Below are positions 12,148 through 27,166 of a stretch of DNA of 64,000 bases, piece by piece (the first letter of the stretch is position 1; each line of letters opens with the position of its first letter). The DNA is from Quillaja saponaria (taxonomy: Eukaryota > Streptophyta > Magnoliopsida > Fabales > Quillajaceae): NCBI GenBank assembly GCA_029379385.1, contig CM055605.1:930001-994000 (forward strand). Reading direction: 5' to 3'. A model generated the notes under the pieces. The model was not told the origin of the DNA, made no database searches, and was given only the letters and a program-made list of their open reading frames with translations. Position numbers and translations under genes: made by a program.

Positions 12148-13316
12148 TAGTTATTTGCTTGCTCTGTTTCTATGGGTCAAACAAATTTAAATACTAACAG
12201 AAATGCCTCAAAGAAATAAAGCGATAAGATTTGCAGATAGAGCAGAAAGCAGAGAAAGCACGTGAAGATCCCAGTTCAGTGTATGTCTCTGATAATTCCG
12301 AATTGTTTCATAAACCCGTCAAAATTTATAGGAGACTGGCGGCAGTGTAAAAGCCCATGTGCCTGTGCCACCATCCCCCTTCTAAAAAAGCAGCCTTTTA
12401 CATTATTTTATGGAAGATTTGATTGCTTTCCATTTTTATCAAAGAAAATTGGAAGTTTCCCAGTAAATCCCCACATTCTATTCTCTCATTCTCTGCAAGG
12501 ATATATATATCTTATCCTTGTCTTCTTTTTCATTGAGGAGACACAAGGGATAAGTGCCACTATAAGTCTGGTCCACCTGTCAATCCAAATGGAAGTACAC
12601 TTTGTCACCGTGTGTTCCTGATGGATAATTGCTTGCTGCCCCTTTCCATTCTCGGTGACAACCCCACTTAACTCACTCGAAGAGTCACTGTTTCTGACCC
12701 TTTTTGTTTTCTTGGCCTAACCAATGGCCTTTCCCAGGAGTGATTTTCTTGGAGATGACAGAGAATTTTAGAGGGTAAGAAAGTCTTCGAAATCTCGAAG
12801 CTTTTGTTCCAATTTAACAAGTTGATAAATAGATAAGGTTGTTGTTTTTCTACTCTTAAGATTATTCTTATATTCTGTCTCTTCCTTCAACATAGTTGAC
12901 TCTTTATCCAATATTGAAGCTTGAGATATATACCAATGGTGAATAGTCCAATATTAATCATATGCAAAGCAACTTAATCCATTGATTCTAGGAAAAATCT
13001 TTATCTATGAGCCTGGCCAATTGAAGATATCTCTCTCTTGAAAGCAATCGAATCAATTGCCTTGCCACTTGACTTGTTTCACATGCACACGGCTTCTACT
13101 ACAAAAGGATTGGCCACCAATTTCTTTTCTTCATTATTACTTTTTGATGGAGATCCATTACCCTTTGAATTAGGAAATCCAAGAGGGCTATCTATTCACA
13201 TGCATGTACCAACGAACAAAAAAAGGTGGATAATCTTATAGACTCCAAGGACCAAGAACATATTCACACTCAGTTATCCGGGATTTCCGAGAAATAAAAA
13301 AATAAAAAAATTGAAA
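12148..13316. other. Intergenic region left of the tRNA gene
   Basis: Promoter side of the preceding minus-strand gene. Open frames at 12262-12621 and 13038-13241 have no recognisable domain. A run of T residues on the minus strand (plus-strand 13295-13311) directly follows the tRNA gene and fits a polymerase III terminator. Confidence 0.5.
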
Positions 13317-13398
13317 CGTGGGCGGCAGGATTCGAACCTGCGCGGGCAGAGCCCACATGATTTCTAGTCATGCCCGATAACCACTCCGGCACGCTCAC
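13317..13398 (-). tRNA. tRNA-Ser (anticodon AGA)
   Basis: An 82-base class II tRNA on the minus strand. The anticodon stem encloses the loop CTAGAAA, giving anticodon AGA at 13363-13365. A long variable arm, as in serine tRNAs, follows. The T arm has the usual GGTTCGAATCC. The acceptor stem pairs 13398-13392 with 13324-13318, with one A-C mismatch at the fourth pair. The rest closely follows the plant tRNA-Ser(AGA) pattern as I recall it. T runs just downstream would end polymerase III transcription. Confidence 0.95.
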
Positions 13399-13787
13399 TT
13401 TGATGCGCTAGCTTGTCTTATTTATCTCATGGTAGTCATGACAAATACTTGACCCATATTGTATTAGCAAACGCACTGGTTCCATAAGCGCACCACCAAG
13501 GCCATCATCATGCCTGCTGGAACTCTCCTCAGACAATCTGCTATTGATATTTTGCCTCTACAAATTTCCTCGAACTAGACATCCTAACGGTGTCAAACCC
13601 GCATAACTGATTGAAATCAGCTTGGCAAAAGAATTTGATTTGATAATAAAAGGACTTGAATTCCAGATAAATGTTTTCCAAAATGAAAATTCAATAAATT
13701 TTCTGATCAAAATGATAAGTGGTAGTACCCTCAAAAATCCCCACGGGTGCACAATTTATTTAGGTTGAAACAGAACATATCCATACA
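13399..13787. other. Spacer between tRNA-Ser and the PPR pseudogene
   Basis: No gene recognised. This is where the missing C-terminal coding part of the PPR gene should lie. None of the three minus-strand frames shows it. Confidence 0.5.
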
Positions 13788-15158
13788 CTATATAATGAGA
13801 ATATGAGATGGCAATTCCTCTGGTGGATCCGGAGAATTCTTCATGTCCTCATATATGTTCATTGTATCTGCAGGAGATCCATATCTCAAGAATCTCCTGA
13901 TAACTTCAGTATGTGTTTGAGAATCAGGGAACAAATCCTCCTTTCTCATGCTTTCCCACAACTGCATCACTTCATCCATTTTCTTAACTTGTGCTAATGC
14001 CATTATTAAATCCTTATACAGAAATACATCAAGCTTGTACCAGTCTTGCTTTTGTATCACCTTAAACATTTGAAAATAGTGAGTTAGTAATAAGCCCAAG
14101 ATATATGTATAGTTTAAAACACCACGATCAAAACTTAGCATCAAATTCTTGAACCACATTGGAAGGAATATTTGGTGAAATTGGTCTAACAGATCATATT
14201 TCTCTTAAATTTATGAAAATTGAAAAGAAATATATTGGAGCAAAATAAACCACATTTTACCAATGCTGTTAAGCCTGTTTACAGGACTGAAATGTTAAAA
14301 GTAATATTATATATTACGAAAACTGGAACAGAGATGCATAAGAGAGAAAAATTACAAAACTTAAGAGAATACCAACAACGAAACTCACTTTAAAAAAAAA
14401 AAAAAAGCTGCTGAATTACTTTTTGCAAAACAAAATCTGGAAGTTGCATAAGACAAGAACATCGTCTATCAAACAAATTCAGCAGGCTATTATACGCTTA
14501 AGCAAAATTGAAAAAGATTCAGAAAATTTGCAGGTTATAAAGAAGTGCCACACAGACCAAACCCATTCTAGGAATCTTCTAACAGATCAAATCCTCTTTG
14601 TTTTCAAAGGTTATTAGATATAATATAATTTTCATGTAAGACAACAAGCTGACCTCTCAGTGTTGGATAGACTGAAACAGGAAAACAGGGCCAACCAATA
14701 AAACAACACTCGATTAAGCTTATTAATTACTTAAAATTCATGTAAGGAAAAAAAAAAAAAAAAAAGAGAGACCAACAAACCTTGAGAGATAAAGAAACCT
14801 CCTCCTGGCGCTCAAGTTCAGTGAGAACCGGAATTATATCCATCTTCAAGAGCCTTAACACATGGGTTTTGATGAACTTTAGAAGATTCTCTTCGTCATC
14901 CTTAAACCTCTTTAATCCCAATATTACAAAGAGAGCTTCTTTACCAATAAGCTTTTTCCCTCTCCAAAGGGGCCCTCTTGGTCTCCCATCGAGATATTAT
15001 CTAAAACCTGAAATGAGTTTACTTGATTTGCATTCTGATACTGCAATGTTCAATCTTGCAGGACATGCATGCCCTTTTTTGGGAGTTCTCATTATGTCCC
15101 CAAGGAGTTTCGAAGCCAAATTTGGGTTTCTTAATCTTGAAAAGGCACGAGTCGCCAT
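13788..15158 (-). pseudogene. Broken THA8-like PPR gene
   Basis: Resembles the short PPR proteins of the THA8/THA8-like group (At1g62350, At3g46870), organellar RNA-binding proteins. Exon 1 runs 15158-14781 and encodes an N-terminus starting MATRAFSRLRNPN, then the family block DGRPRGPLWRGKKLIGKEAL and GLKRFKDDEENLLKFIKTH. Exon 2 encodes VIQKQDWYKLDVFLYKDLI, WESMRKEDLFPDSQTHTEVI and SPDPPEELP. Three faults are visible. An in-frame TAA at 14997-14999 comes after codon 53, with no usable ATG between it and the conserved block. The expected acceptor AG at 14070-14071 reads AA. The coding frame ends shortly after PPEELP, so the conserved C-terminal segment of about 40 residues is missing. The next AG would still splice in frame with loss of three codons. 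Together these suggest a pseudogene. Confidence 0.75.
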
Positions 15159-15734
15159 TAGAGTTCAGAGAAGCTGATCAATGAAAATGTCAAAAGGATT
15201 CTCAATCAGTCGCTCATGGAAAACATGACACGTGGGAGAAACGGGATGTAGGGGGTTTCCTCTCTCTCTCCCTCTCCCTCTCCCGCCTCCTCTGTGCCTG
15301 AATCTTTCATAGGAAGAAGGGAGGGACGCAGACATGTCTGCAGTAATGCGGCCATAATACTTACACGACGACGTTGCCAGTCTAGCAAATATTTTTTTTT
15401 CCCATGTTAGGAATTAGATATGTAATTTTAATTTTAAATCTCAATTTCTTAAGACAATCATATATTTTTTCAAATTCTTTATTATGATTATTTTAGTTTG
15501 TGGATAAGTAAAAGGAAAAGGAAAAAAATAAATCATTTTTCAGTTTAATATATATACCTTTTCCTTTAGAAAGATCATATTCATAAGCTACGATTTGACA
15601 TGTAGCATTCACTTCCTCAAAATCTTGTAAACGCAAATTCCAGAATGAAAGGAAGCAAGCAAATAATTTCAGCCAAATTTATATTGATAAACAAGCACTA
15701 TCTCTACAATATGTTATATCATTTTGCTTATGAA
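15159..15734. other. Spacer with a CT-rich tract
   Basis: A CT-rich low-complexity tract lies at about 15260-15290. No gene seen. The right end likely holds the 3' untranslated region of the subtilase. Confidence 0.5.
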
Positions 15735-18937
<3,203 letters not shown>

Positions 18938-20317
18938 TTTGTGGTTTTCAGAAGTGAATACCTATTACTAGTTTTTATATCAAGTTGGTGAAGGGAAAAA
19001 AAAATTTCCATCAAGCATCCAGTATCATTTCATACTGAAATGCATTTATTGTAGCTGATTATTATTGAAATTAATAGGATTTATTACCACCCTCCATAAT
19101 TCAACAAAAGGTAAAATATATTAATTCTGACTTAATTCTCTTTCCATATAAGCTACCAAATACATACAGTGTGGATACTGCTTTTATAAAACATAAAAGC
19201 CTGCAGTTAATGCGCTCGGCTATCTAAAAGACCGGCTAATGGGTTTCAGGAATATCTGACAAGAGAAAGTGCTGCCTCAGTATTCCATCATGCTACCGTG
19301 AGAAGAGCAAAACCTTTCTCGATTAGGCATGTTTGCCAGCTTTCTTTTAGTACAGATCTGGAGAATAGTGATAGAAAACTTCTTTGATCATGAAGGTCTA
19401 TCAGCAGATTCAAGATATTACTAAATAAATGGGTGCCTACGTTTCAGTCTTTTAGTAATATAAATATATAAATAAGCTTCTGTTTATCAGCACAAAATTG
19501 AGTTTAGGGCCTCCTAAAAGAATGTATGGATTCTGCTTTCTTTTTTTCCTTGGAGCTAGGAAAAAGTTGTTATCAGTGAGGATTAGTCATACTATATAAA
19601 AACTAAGCCAGAAGACAATCACAAGTACACATATGTCCAGAAAGTATCTGCTTCATTTTTCACCTTTAAAGCATAGAAGGATAAGAAATATTCAGGGGAT
19701 TAAGAGTAAACAATGCGAGAATTCAGTAGTACTAACAGCTCAATAATGAGAACATCACAAGTGTTATTGAAGGATAAGAAATATGCTAAATTGTAAAATC
19801 CAAATGGTAAAGGAAGGCATGCTAAGCATAAACACTTGACACATATTATCATCTTGCAAATATGAAGAGCAATCAAAAAAATAAAAATTTGACATCAATT
19901 TCTTCCAGGATTAAATTGTAAAATAGAATTTTATAATGGTTTACCCAATGATTTCTAGTATTTAGGCACTGATTTGAACCACATCTTCAGAATAACCATC
20001 TACTAGAATATGCTTCAGCTCATAATACTAGAATTAGGATGACCACTTTGCAGCTAGTAAGCAAGAAGTAACCGGAGTGGCTGAGACCTAAATGTTAGTT
20101 AATTTAAACTACACATACTAATTGGTAACAAAACGTCCATGGAATTAGCCACCAACCTGGTTCATTGTGCATGACACTTGCAGATTCTATTTCAGAAACT
20201 TCCCCATCGAAGGTGAGCCAGTAATTTCTCAAAACCCTAGGCATAACAAAATAAGGAGAATTATAGGCGATTGAGCACCATCTTTCACCGTTAAATTTTT
20301 AAAATAAAAAACCAACA
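18938..20317. other. Intergenic region between subtilase and a small unknown gene
   Basis: Upstream side of the subtilase. No long open frame. A segment at about 20160-20241 (minus strand) is bounded by an acceptor-like CCTAG and a donor-like CCAG-GTTGGT. It reads NYWLTFDGEVSEIESAS in one frame, so it may be a further exon of the next gene, but its phase does not match. Confidence 0.4.
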
Positions 20318-20533
20318 TTAAATTCCTGGAATAAATGGGACATGTAAACCTGCATTTGACTTGAGAAATTTGAAAAGCTCTTTCAGCCAGCCGCCATTAT
20401 CTCCGTCCCCCGGCTGAAATTTCTCTCTCACCGGCTCCGGCCAATTGTCATAAGCACATTCTTGTAGCTCACACTTCACAGTTAACGAGTAACCAGATGG
20501 ACCAGAAACAAAAGACAGTACCGCTGTCGCCAT
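20318..20533 (-). CDS. Small unknown protein or first exon of a larger gene
   Basis: An open frame of 71 codons starts MATAVLSFVSGPSGYSLTVK and contains CELQECAYDNWPEPVREKF and a GDGDNGGWLKELFKFLKSN block. Base use and amino-acid composition look like real coding sequence. After the codons for SNA there is a good donor (GCAG-GTTTAC), so the last nine codons may be intron and this may be exon 1 of a split gene. A candidate next exon at about 20160-20241 has a protein-like reading, but only in a phase that does not fit this donor. I do not recognise the family and see no membrane segment or known motif. It lies between the subtilase and Elongin C, all on the minus strand. Confidence 0.5.
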   Translation of the reverse strand: MATAVLSFVSGPSGYSLTVKCELQECAYDNWPEPVREKFQPGDGDNGGWLKELFKFLKSNAGLHVPFIPGI

Positions 20534-21561
20534 TTGTTAATGCAAATTGCAAAGCGACACTGTCCAGAATAGAGGTCCTCAGTAAAAGCGTCGTTTATGC
20601 GTGATTCGAAGGACATATGATATACTACTACATAAGAGTCCGTCGTTTCAGGCTTTCAGCTATGTGAGTTGTAGCTTCAGGACCTTACTCTTTTAATTGA
20701 CACTAAAGATTAAAACCAATTCAATTTAAACAAGATTTAGAATCACTTCGGTCCAATTCATAAATTACGGATTGAATTATATTGATCGAATTAGGTTTTT
20801 ATTATAAGTTACTTGTTTTAATAATAACTTTTATTTACACAACAATAAGTTATTTAAAACTGTAATAAAAGTCTAATATTTATACATGTTTTTATTTTTC
20901 TAGCTGATGAGCGGGGATGAGTAAGTAAACTTACAAATATGGATGGTATAAAATAGGATTACAATACACATTGAGCTTAGTTAGACCAATATAAGAACTG
21001 ATAGTTAATGAATTGTTAACTTAATATTTATATTTTTAAAATCTTAAACCAATCCAATCCATTAACATTAATAGAAAAAATATTCTGAACCTAATGCAAC
21101 CTAAGCACTAAATCTCTTATCAATTCTCAAATAATAAATACATGAATTGCTTTCAAGTTAAGCAATAAAAAAAGCCAGAAAATTAAACAATCATTGTTTT
21201 TTATTTGCATTTTGAGTTAATCAGTTTACAACTTTACATAAGTAGTTTATGACATCGACAAACTGCATCAAATTTCGTTACATCAGTCTAACATGCCTCG
21301 CGCAATGATATTTGTACTGTATACACTACCTTGCAGCAAAGGATTGATTTCATTTCCGATTGAAGAAAATTACATAACTTGGTGACTATAAGCCCAAGTG
21401 ACCAACAACGCCATCTTCAAAGCTCCTGATACATGTACAAAGGACCGCAAGGAAAAGCCATTACGACCAAGTTTCAAGTTGAATAGAAGTAAATAAGAAT
21501 ATAAGCCCGTTAAACTCCATAAAAACGGAAAATAACTTACCATGAGAGAAGGGAATGTCAC
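20534..21561. other. Spacer between small unknown gene and Elongin C
   Basis: AT-rich. The part nearest 21561 is likely the 3' untranslated region of Elongin C. I see no gene. Confidence 0.5.
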
Positions 21562-23490
21562 TCAAGTATGTAGATAATTGGCAGCCATCATTAGCTCCAA
21601 AGTTAATTCGGGTTCAATAGTAAACTCAGTCTCCTTCCCACTACCAACAGCAATAAATTTATGTCAATATAACAGGGGGTCAAAATGACATAAATGAAAG
21701 CATTTGCATTACTTATAAGTATTTTGAGCTTAATTACATCCAAAAGAAAAACATGGTTCATTTAAGCTTCAAATCACTACATAACACTAACATCAATATT
21801 GTCGCAACAGACTTAGTCAATCACACCTTTCCCCTTCTTGGCACTCACCACTCAAGCAAGCACTGTTTTAGAAACGAAGACAATACAGTATATCGCGATG
21901 TAGCATTGTAAAGGTATATAAATAAACTGAATAACTAGTATATAAATATAACTGAATAACTGATGACCATATAGGATTGAATAACCTTCCATCATAAAAT
22001 CACACTATTCTGTCCTAGCTCATCCACTTGTTAGCACTCAAGCATGCAATGTGTAGAAACAAAGACAGCATAGTCTATACGAGAGATAGCACAGTAGAGG
22101 AATATAATGCGAAGGCGACTACCTCTCCTCTTGAATTCCTGTTCCCAACTTCCTTGCCATCAGAAATCAGGATGTTCCAAAATATTATGTGTTACCTTTA
22201 TTAGATCAGGACAGCACCAATAACCAACATACTTGTATTTGTAAATGTGCTATTATTTTTTTTTTTTCTTCTTTTCTTTGGCTCAGATCCTATTCATGTG
22301 TTTTTCCTTCTCAGCTCTGACAATAGGGCATAGGCAAAGAGAATTGGGTACAAGGGAAGCGTCAAATGTGGGTTTCATTTTAACAGAACTCTGTATCTTC
22401 TCTCCAACATTACAACTTCCTTGCAATTAGACAACAAAAATTCTAGACATACTTCAAACCCAAATTAGCAATGAATCTTAAAAGATGAATTTTGAAGAGG
22501 CACTTGACAGTCTAAAAAGGCTCTACCTCTTAAGAAATAATGCTAGTTCAGAAACTTTTTCCTGAAAAATATTTAGAAGTAAGATATTAAAATACCATCC
22601 ATCACGGAAATTTTTAAAGGATGGGCGAAGGATCATATCACATATTGAAGAAGAAGAAGTGACATACTTGAAAAGTTAAAAAAGTACAACAAGCTTCTGA
22701 AATGCTGACTGTGAGGGGACGGATTTAGGGTAGTTCAAGCAAGGATCCTTCTAAAATGATCTTTCCCAGAAAAATTATAATTTTGATATCCACCATAGAA
22801 TCTTTACCATACATTGCACAAAGTAAGAAAAATTCAAATCGTTAACTGCAGATAACTAACAATACTGGCACTAAATATATTGATAAAACACCTAGATCAT
22901 AGTCAGTGAAGTGTGGATGTTTAAACAAAAAGGAGTTTGCTTTCTAGTTCAAAATTTATCCAACTTTCTACTCCCTTGTACCACTAGTTTTCATCATTAA
23001 ACAATCAGGCAACCAAAACAATGAAAATATACACTGGTACTCAGAATATTATCAATTTAAAACACCCTACTATTACTTGCACTACCCCTACTACTATTAC
23101 TTGGGTTTATATACGCATTATGTCACTTATTACAATAACTACACAATCAAAATAAAAATAAATTAATTCTAAATAGGGATTCAGGAAAACCTAGCAAATT
23201 GAAGATGCCAATAGAAATACTGGCAGATCTTTTCTAGAATGGTGGTACTGATCTCCGGAAAAGTCACTTCTCCGTGCTCCGTTTCAGCGAAACTCCCTAA
23301 GAAAGAAATCCTTCTATCAGAAAATTGCAAATCACAAATTGAATAGAAGGACAAAGACGTATCGTACTACTAAGAGACCTGGAGACGTAAGCATGTTATG
23401 AATGGTCTGAGAAACCATGGCTGCTTCTTTGTCGATCACAAATTCGAAACCCTCGGCGCTAATTAGCTTCACTGTGTCTTCCTTCGTCAT
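21562..23490 (-). CDS. ELOC: Elongin C (BTB/POZ-fold, SKP1-like)
   Basis: Three exons, 23490-23379, 23296-23191 and 21640-21562, in phase, giving 98 residues, the normal size of plant Elongin C. The sequence starts MTKEDTVKLISAEGFEFV, then AMVSQTIHNMLTSPG, GEVTFPEISTTILEKICQYF and ELTLELMMAANYLHT. These are nearly the family consensus. Elongin C adopts a POZ fold and acts as an adaptor in cullin-based ubiquitin ligases and in elongin complexes. The second intron is about 1.55 kb, long for this window, and hides the 26-codon last exon. The start is the first ATG of the conserved frame. Splice sites are all GT-AG and the frame is intact. It is divergently placed to the RABA2 gene, about 1.8 kb away. 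Confidence 0.95.
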
Positions 23491-25263
23491 CTCGCTAGAT
23501 TTCCCTTTCTCGCTGTTCCCTACCGATTGGAGTGGAAGAGGAATTGAAATTCGCTTTCTTCAATGTTCACGAATAAAACTTTCTCATCTGAGTCCAGCCC
23601 AACTACGTAACCTTCATTGGGCGTCAAATTAGCATCCGGAGCTGTCAGCCCGACCCAAATATCCAGGTATTTTGATTTGATACTTCGCGCGGGTTTGGTT
23701 AATCATTGATCCCCCGCCAAATTATTTTTTAACAACTTTTTGCTTTTGTTTATTTATGGAGTTTAAGATTAGTTTATTGAATAAATAGTAATTATTTGAA
23801 AAAATTAACAAATTGTTTGGGTGAGAATATGGTTACCTGCTAAAATCTAACATCAGTTCAACTCTTTCAAAGATTTCACCTTTTAGATTTTGACTTCAAT
23901 ATTCCAAATAAAATGAGTTAGTTATTTCTCGTAAATATAACAACTAAAAATCATATTAAAATTAAAATTTTCACAAACTCGTTTATAATAAGTCTTACTT
24001 CATCACAACTGTGAAAATAGAAAAATTTTAACTTCTATAATATTAAAATTTAAAAATTCAAAAAGTGTAAAAGTAAGTCTTATCCCATTACACAATAAAA
24101 ATAAATTGTTATCTTACGTGAAAGTAACAGTTTCAAAATTTAATATCTAAATAAATATTGAGCTTTGATTTATTTCTATTAATTAGTTTTATTAAAAAAA
24201 AAAAAACTTTAAAGAGATTAATAAATACATAATAACCCATTCTTCCATCACATTATTGAGAATCAAACCTAACCTTTTACCTTTAGTTATTTGGGATATA
24301 CTCTATCCTTTTTGTTTGTCAACAAAAGAAAAATTACCTTTATCTATTTGCTTCACTTTCACCTCAATTTAGAATAAATAATAATTATGGTATTTTTGTG
24401 ATTATTATTAGTATGATGATATAAGAATTATGTCTTAATTGACACTTCATTGTCTCATAAATTGATGCATGATGTCAAGTATATGCGTGTTCATATGATT
24501 TGCTAAGCTTTTACACTTCATATATAGAATTATTTGGAGAGTTTAGCTGCATTATGATTGGTTACCTTATTGTATAGAGATAGGGGTGACTCCAGAGGAA
24601 CAAAAGTCTATTGCCGTATTACATTTACAATAAAATAAAAAAATAAAAAATAAAAAGGAAGGCGTGGACGACAGTTACATCCAGCTACAGTCGCATCCCA
24701 CTCCCTGCGACAGTCAATGCCTGACAAACAGATTCGTCTCCTTCTCTTACACGACACCGTTTTATTCTTAAAAAATAAAAATAAAAATAAAAACGAATCC
24801 TATAAATATACCAGTCGTTTGGCAAAGAAGGGCCTTCTCTCTCAGAGTCATCGGTGTTTCTATTCTCTCTCTCATTGGTCATTGCCAATCTGAAACTTCT
24901 AATCTCCCATTGGCGAAGCTGCTTCATCTTCCTCTGCTGTGAAGGAAATTCATACGGTTCTTTCAGTTACCGGAATCTTTTCTGACCTGTATAGCAGACA
25001 TTCAAATTTCCGAGGCAAAAAGCCCAGCAAGAATCACCTTGCTTCACTTCTTTTCCGTCTCTTCTCGATCAATCCGCCTTTGGGTAAGTTCTTTTTCTTT
25101 ACATTTCATGGAATTGCACTTGAACTCACAGATCTATCACTTTTATTTTTTGAATTTTGTTTAATATTTATGTTTGTTTCTGCGTTGGCGGTTATGGTTT
25201 TGGATCTGACTACTAATTGGGTTTGGGTTGGATCTCGTAGGTTTGAGAGATCTGAGAGGAGAT
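23491..25263. other. Divergent promoter region of Elongin C and RABA2, with a 5' leader intron
   Basis: AT-rich in the middle. A TATA box (TATAAATA) at 24801-24808 should start RABA2 transcription near 24835. The RABA2 leader appears to contain an intron from 25084 (GTAAGT) to 25240 (CGTAG), 23 bases before the ATG. Leader introns of this kind are common in plant housekeeping genes. No other gene seen. Confidence 0.55.
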
Positions 25264-26708
25264 ATGGCGCATAGGGTAGACCATGAGTATGACTACCTGT
25301 TCAAGATAGTTTTAATTGGAGACTCTGGTGTGGGAAAATCCAACATTCTTTCCAGATTCACTCGAAATGAGTTTTGCTTGGAATCTAAATCCACTATCGG
25401 GGTTGAGTTTGCTACCAGAACCCTTCAGGCAAGTTTCTCTTCCTTTTTTCGTGTTTTCTTTTATTTCCACTGAATTTAGATCCAGCTTATTATAATTTTG
25501 AATCTTGTGGAATATATATAGCTTAGTTGGTGCTTTTATTTTCTATCCCTCATTTCGTTTCCTGATTTCTCATTTAATTTGTATACACTGCCCATTTGAT
25601 TCCCAGTTCTTGTTTTCCAATGGGGACTGGGTCAGCTGTGTGGTACGCTTAGATGATATTTCTTTGCGCAGGGGGCAATTGTATTTAATCCCCATCCATC
25701 CTAAAACCCCTCAACCCCTCCTAATAAATGAGAATAGCACATAAAGGAAATGTGGATTAATTTTTAGAAAATTTGCATGTATTTCATACTCATGTATGAT
25801 TTCCTTGCTTACTCTCGAATTTGAATATTTAGTGAGGAAATTATGTAATTATATTGTACAATCCTGCATACCAGATACTTAAATCGCTACATTTCTGTTA
25901 TTATATGGAGCTCAATAAGTCAAAAAATTAGCTTGAATAGCTGAAGATGAAGTTTCTCTGAGGACTGCTAGAGAGTTCCGAAGGAATCAGTCACTTGGTC
26001 ATTCGGATAAAGATTACACCTTGTTTAACAGGTCAAAGATAAGGTTTTATGACAATATGGGTTTTAAATTTACATGTTCTCAGTTATTTTGTGGATAATC
26101 AGAGACAGAGATTTATGTTTGTGATGATTTTTCGTTCTGAATATGTTGACATAGAATTGGTTTATGAATAATTTGTTCATAAATATAAATTATTTCTTAT
26201 TTTTTGATTTTTCTTCAATCAGGTAGAGGGAAAGACTGTTAAGGCACAGATCTGGGACACAGCAGGCCAGGAGCGGTACCGTGCTATCACCAGTGCTTAT
26301 TATAGAGGGGCTGTTGGTGCTCTCCTTGTTTATGACATAACTAAGAGGCAAACTTTTGATAATGTCCAGAGGTGGCTGCGTGAATTGAGGGACCATGCAG
26401 ATTCTAACATTGTTATCATGATGGCTGGAAATAAATCTGATCTAAATCATCTTAGATCTGTTTCAGAGGATGATGGTCAGGCATTGGCTGAGAGGGAAGG
26501 TCTCTCTTTTCTTGAGACATCTGCACTAGAAGCAACCAACATTGAGAAGGCCTTCCAAACCATTTTGACTGAGATCTATCATATTGTGAGTAAAAAAGCA
26601 CTGGCAGCTCAGGAAGCAGCCGCTAGTACCACTCTTCCTGGCCAGGGAACTACTATCAATGTTGCTGATGCATCAGGGAATATGAAGAAAGGTTGCTGTT
26701 CTACCTAA
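25264..26708 (+). CDS. RABA2: RABA2-type small GTPase (Rab11-like)
   Basis: Two exons, 25264-25428 and 26223-26708, encode 216 residues. G motifs are intact: GDSGVGKS at residues 19-26, Thr44 in the switch I STIGVEF, WDTAGQE at 66-72, NKSD, and ETSA. The C-terminus ends GCCST, with two cysteines for geranylgeranylation. The N-terminus [20 protein letters not shown] is typical of RABA2. Such GTPases act in traffic at the trans-Golgi network and cell plate. The only intron lies after RTLQ, where RABA genes usually have it. Its donor reads CAG-GCAAGT, so this is a GC-AG intron. No GT nearby gives an in-frame splice. A non-coding leader exon and intron precede the ATG. The frame is clean. Confidence 0.96.
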
Positions 26709-27166
26709 TGTGACATTTAAAGGATGGAAAGGATTTTATAGCAGACTTTTTCCCCCTTCCTCCGCTTTTTTCTTCTTTTTTTGGGTGAGAGATAAACATG
26801 TAGAGTACATTTACATCATCGAGCTTGTGAAATTTTCAAAACGACAGTATTGCGAGTGCCCATGGTTGGTCTCCTTTTGCATGCCGATTTCTTACTGTTG
26901 TTATAAAAGTGAAATTCACTCACGGCATAAATAATCTCTTTTTGCTGCTGTATGTATTCAGTAACTCAGTTTTGCCTTTTGGGGTTTTTCAGTTTTATTG
27001 TATATCCAAACATCAAAAGCCATCCCACGCAATTATTCTCAAGGACTCATATGACCTAGTAATTAAGTCGGGGGAAATGTCAAAATGAGTTCAAATATGC
27101 ATGTATCAGCAAACGACCGGTGATGGTAATAAGAAAACAAATCCAAAACGAAGAAAAACATCAGGA
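26709..27166. other. Convergent 3' ends of RABA2 and MTPB1
   Basis: Should hold the 3' untranslated regions of both neighbours. No separate gene seen. Confidence 0.5.
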
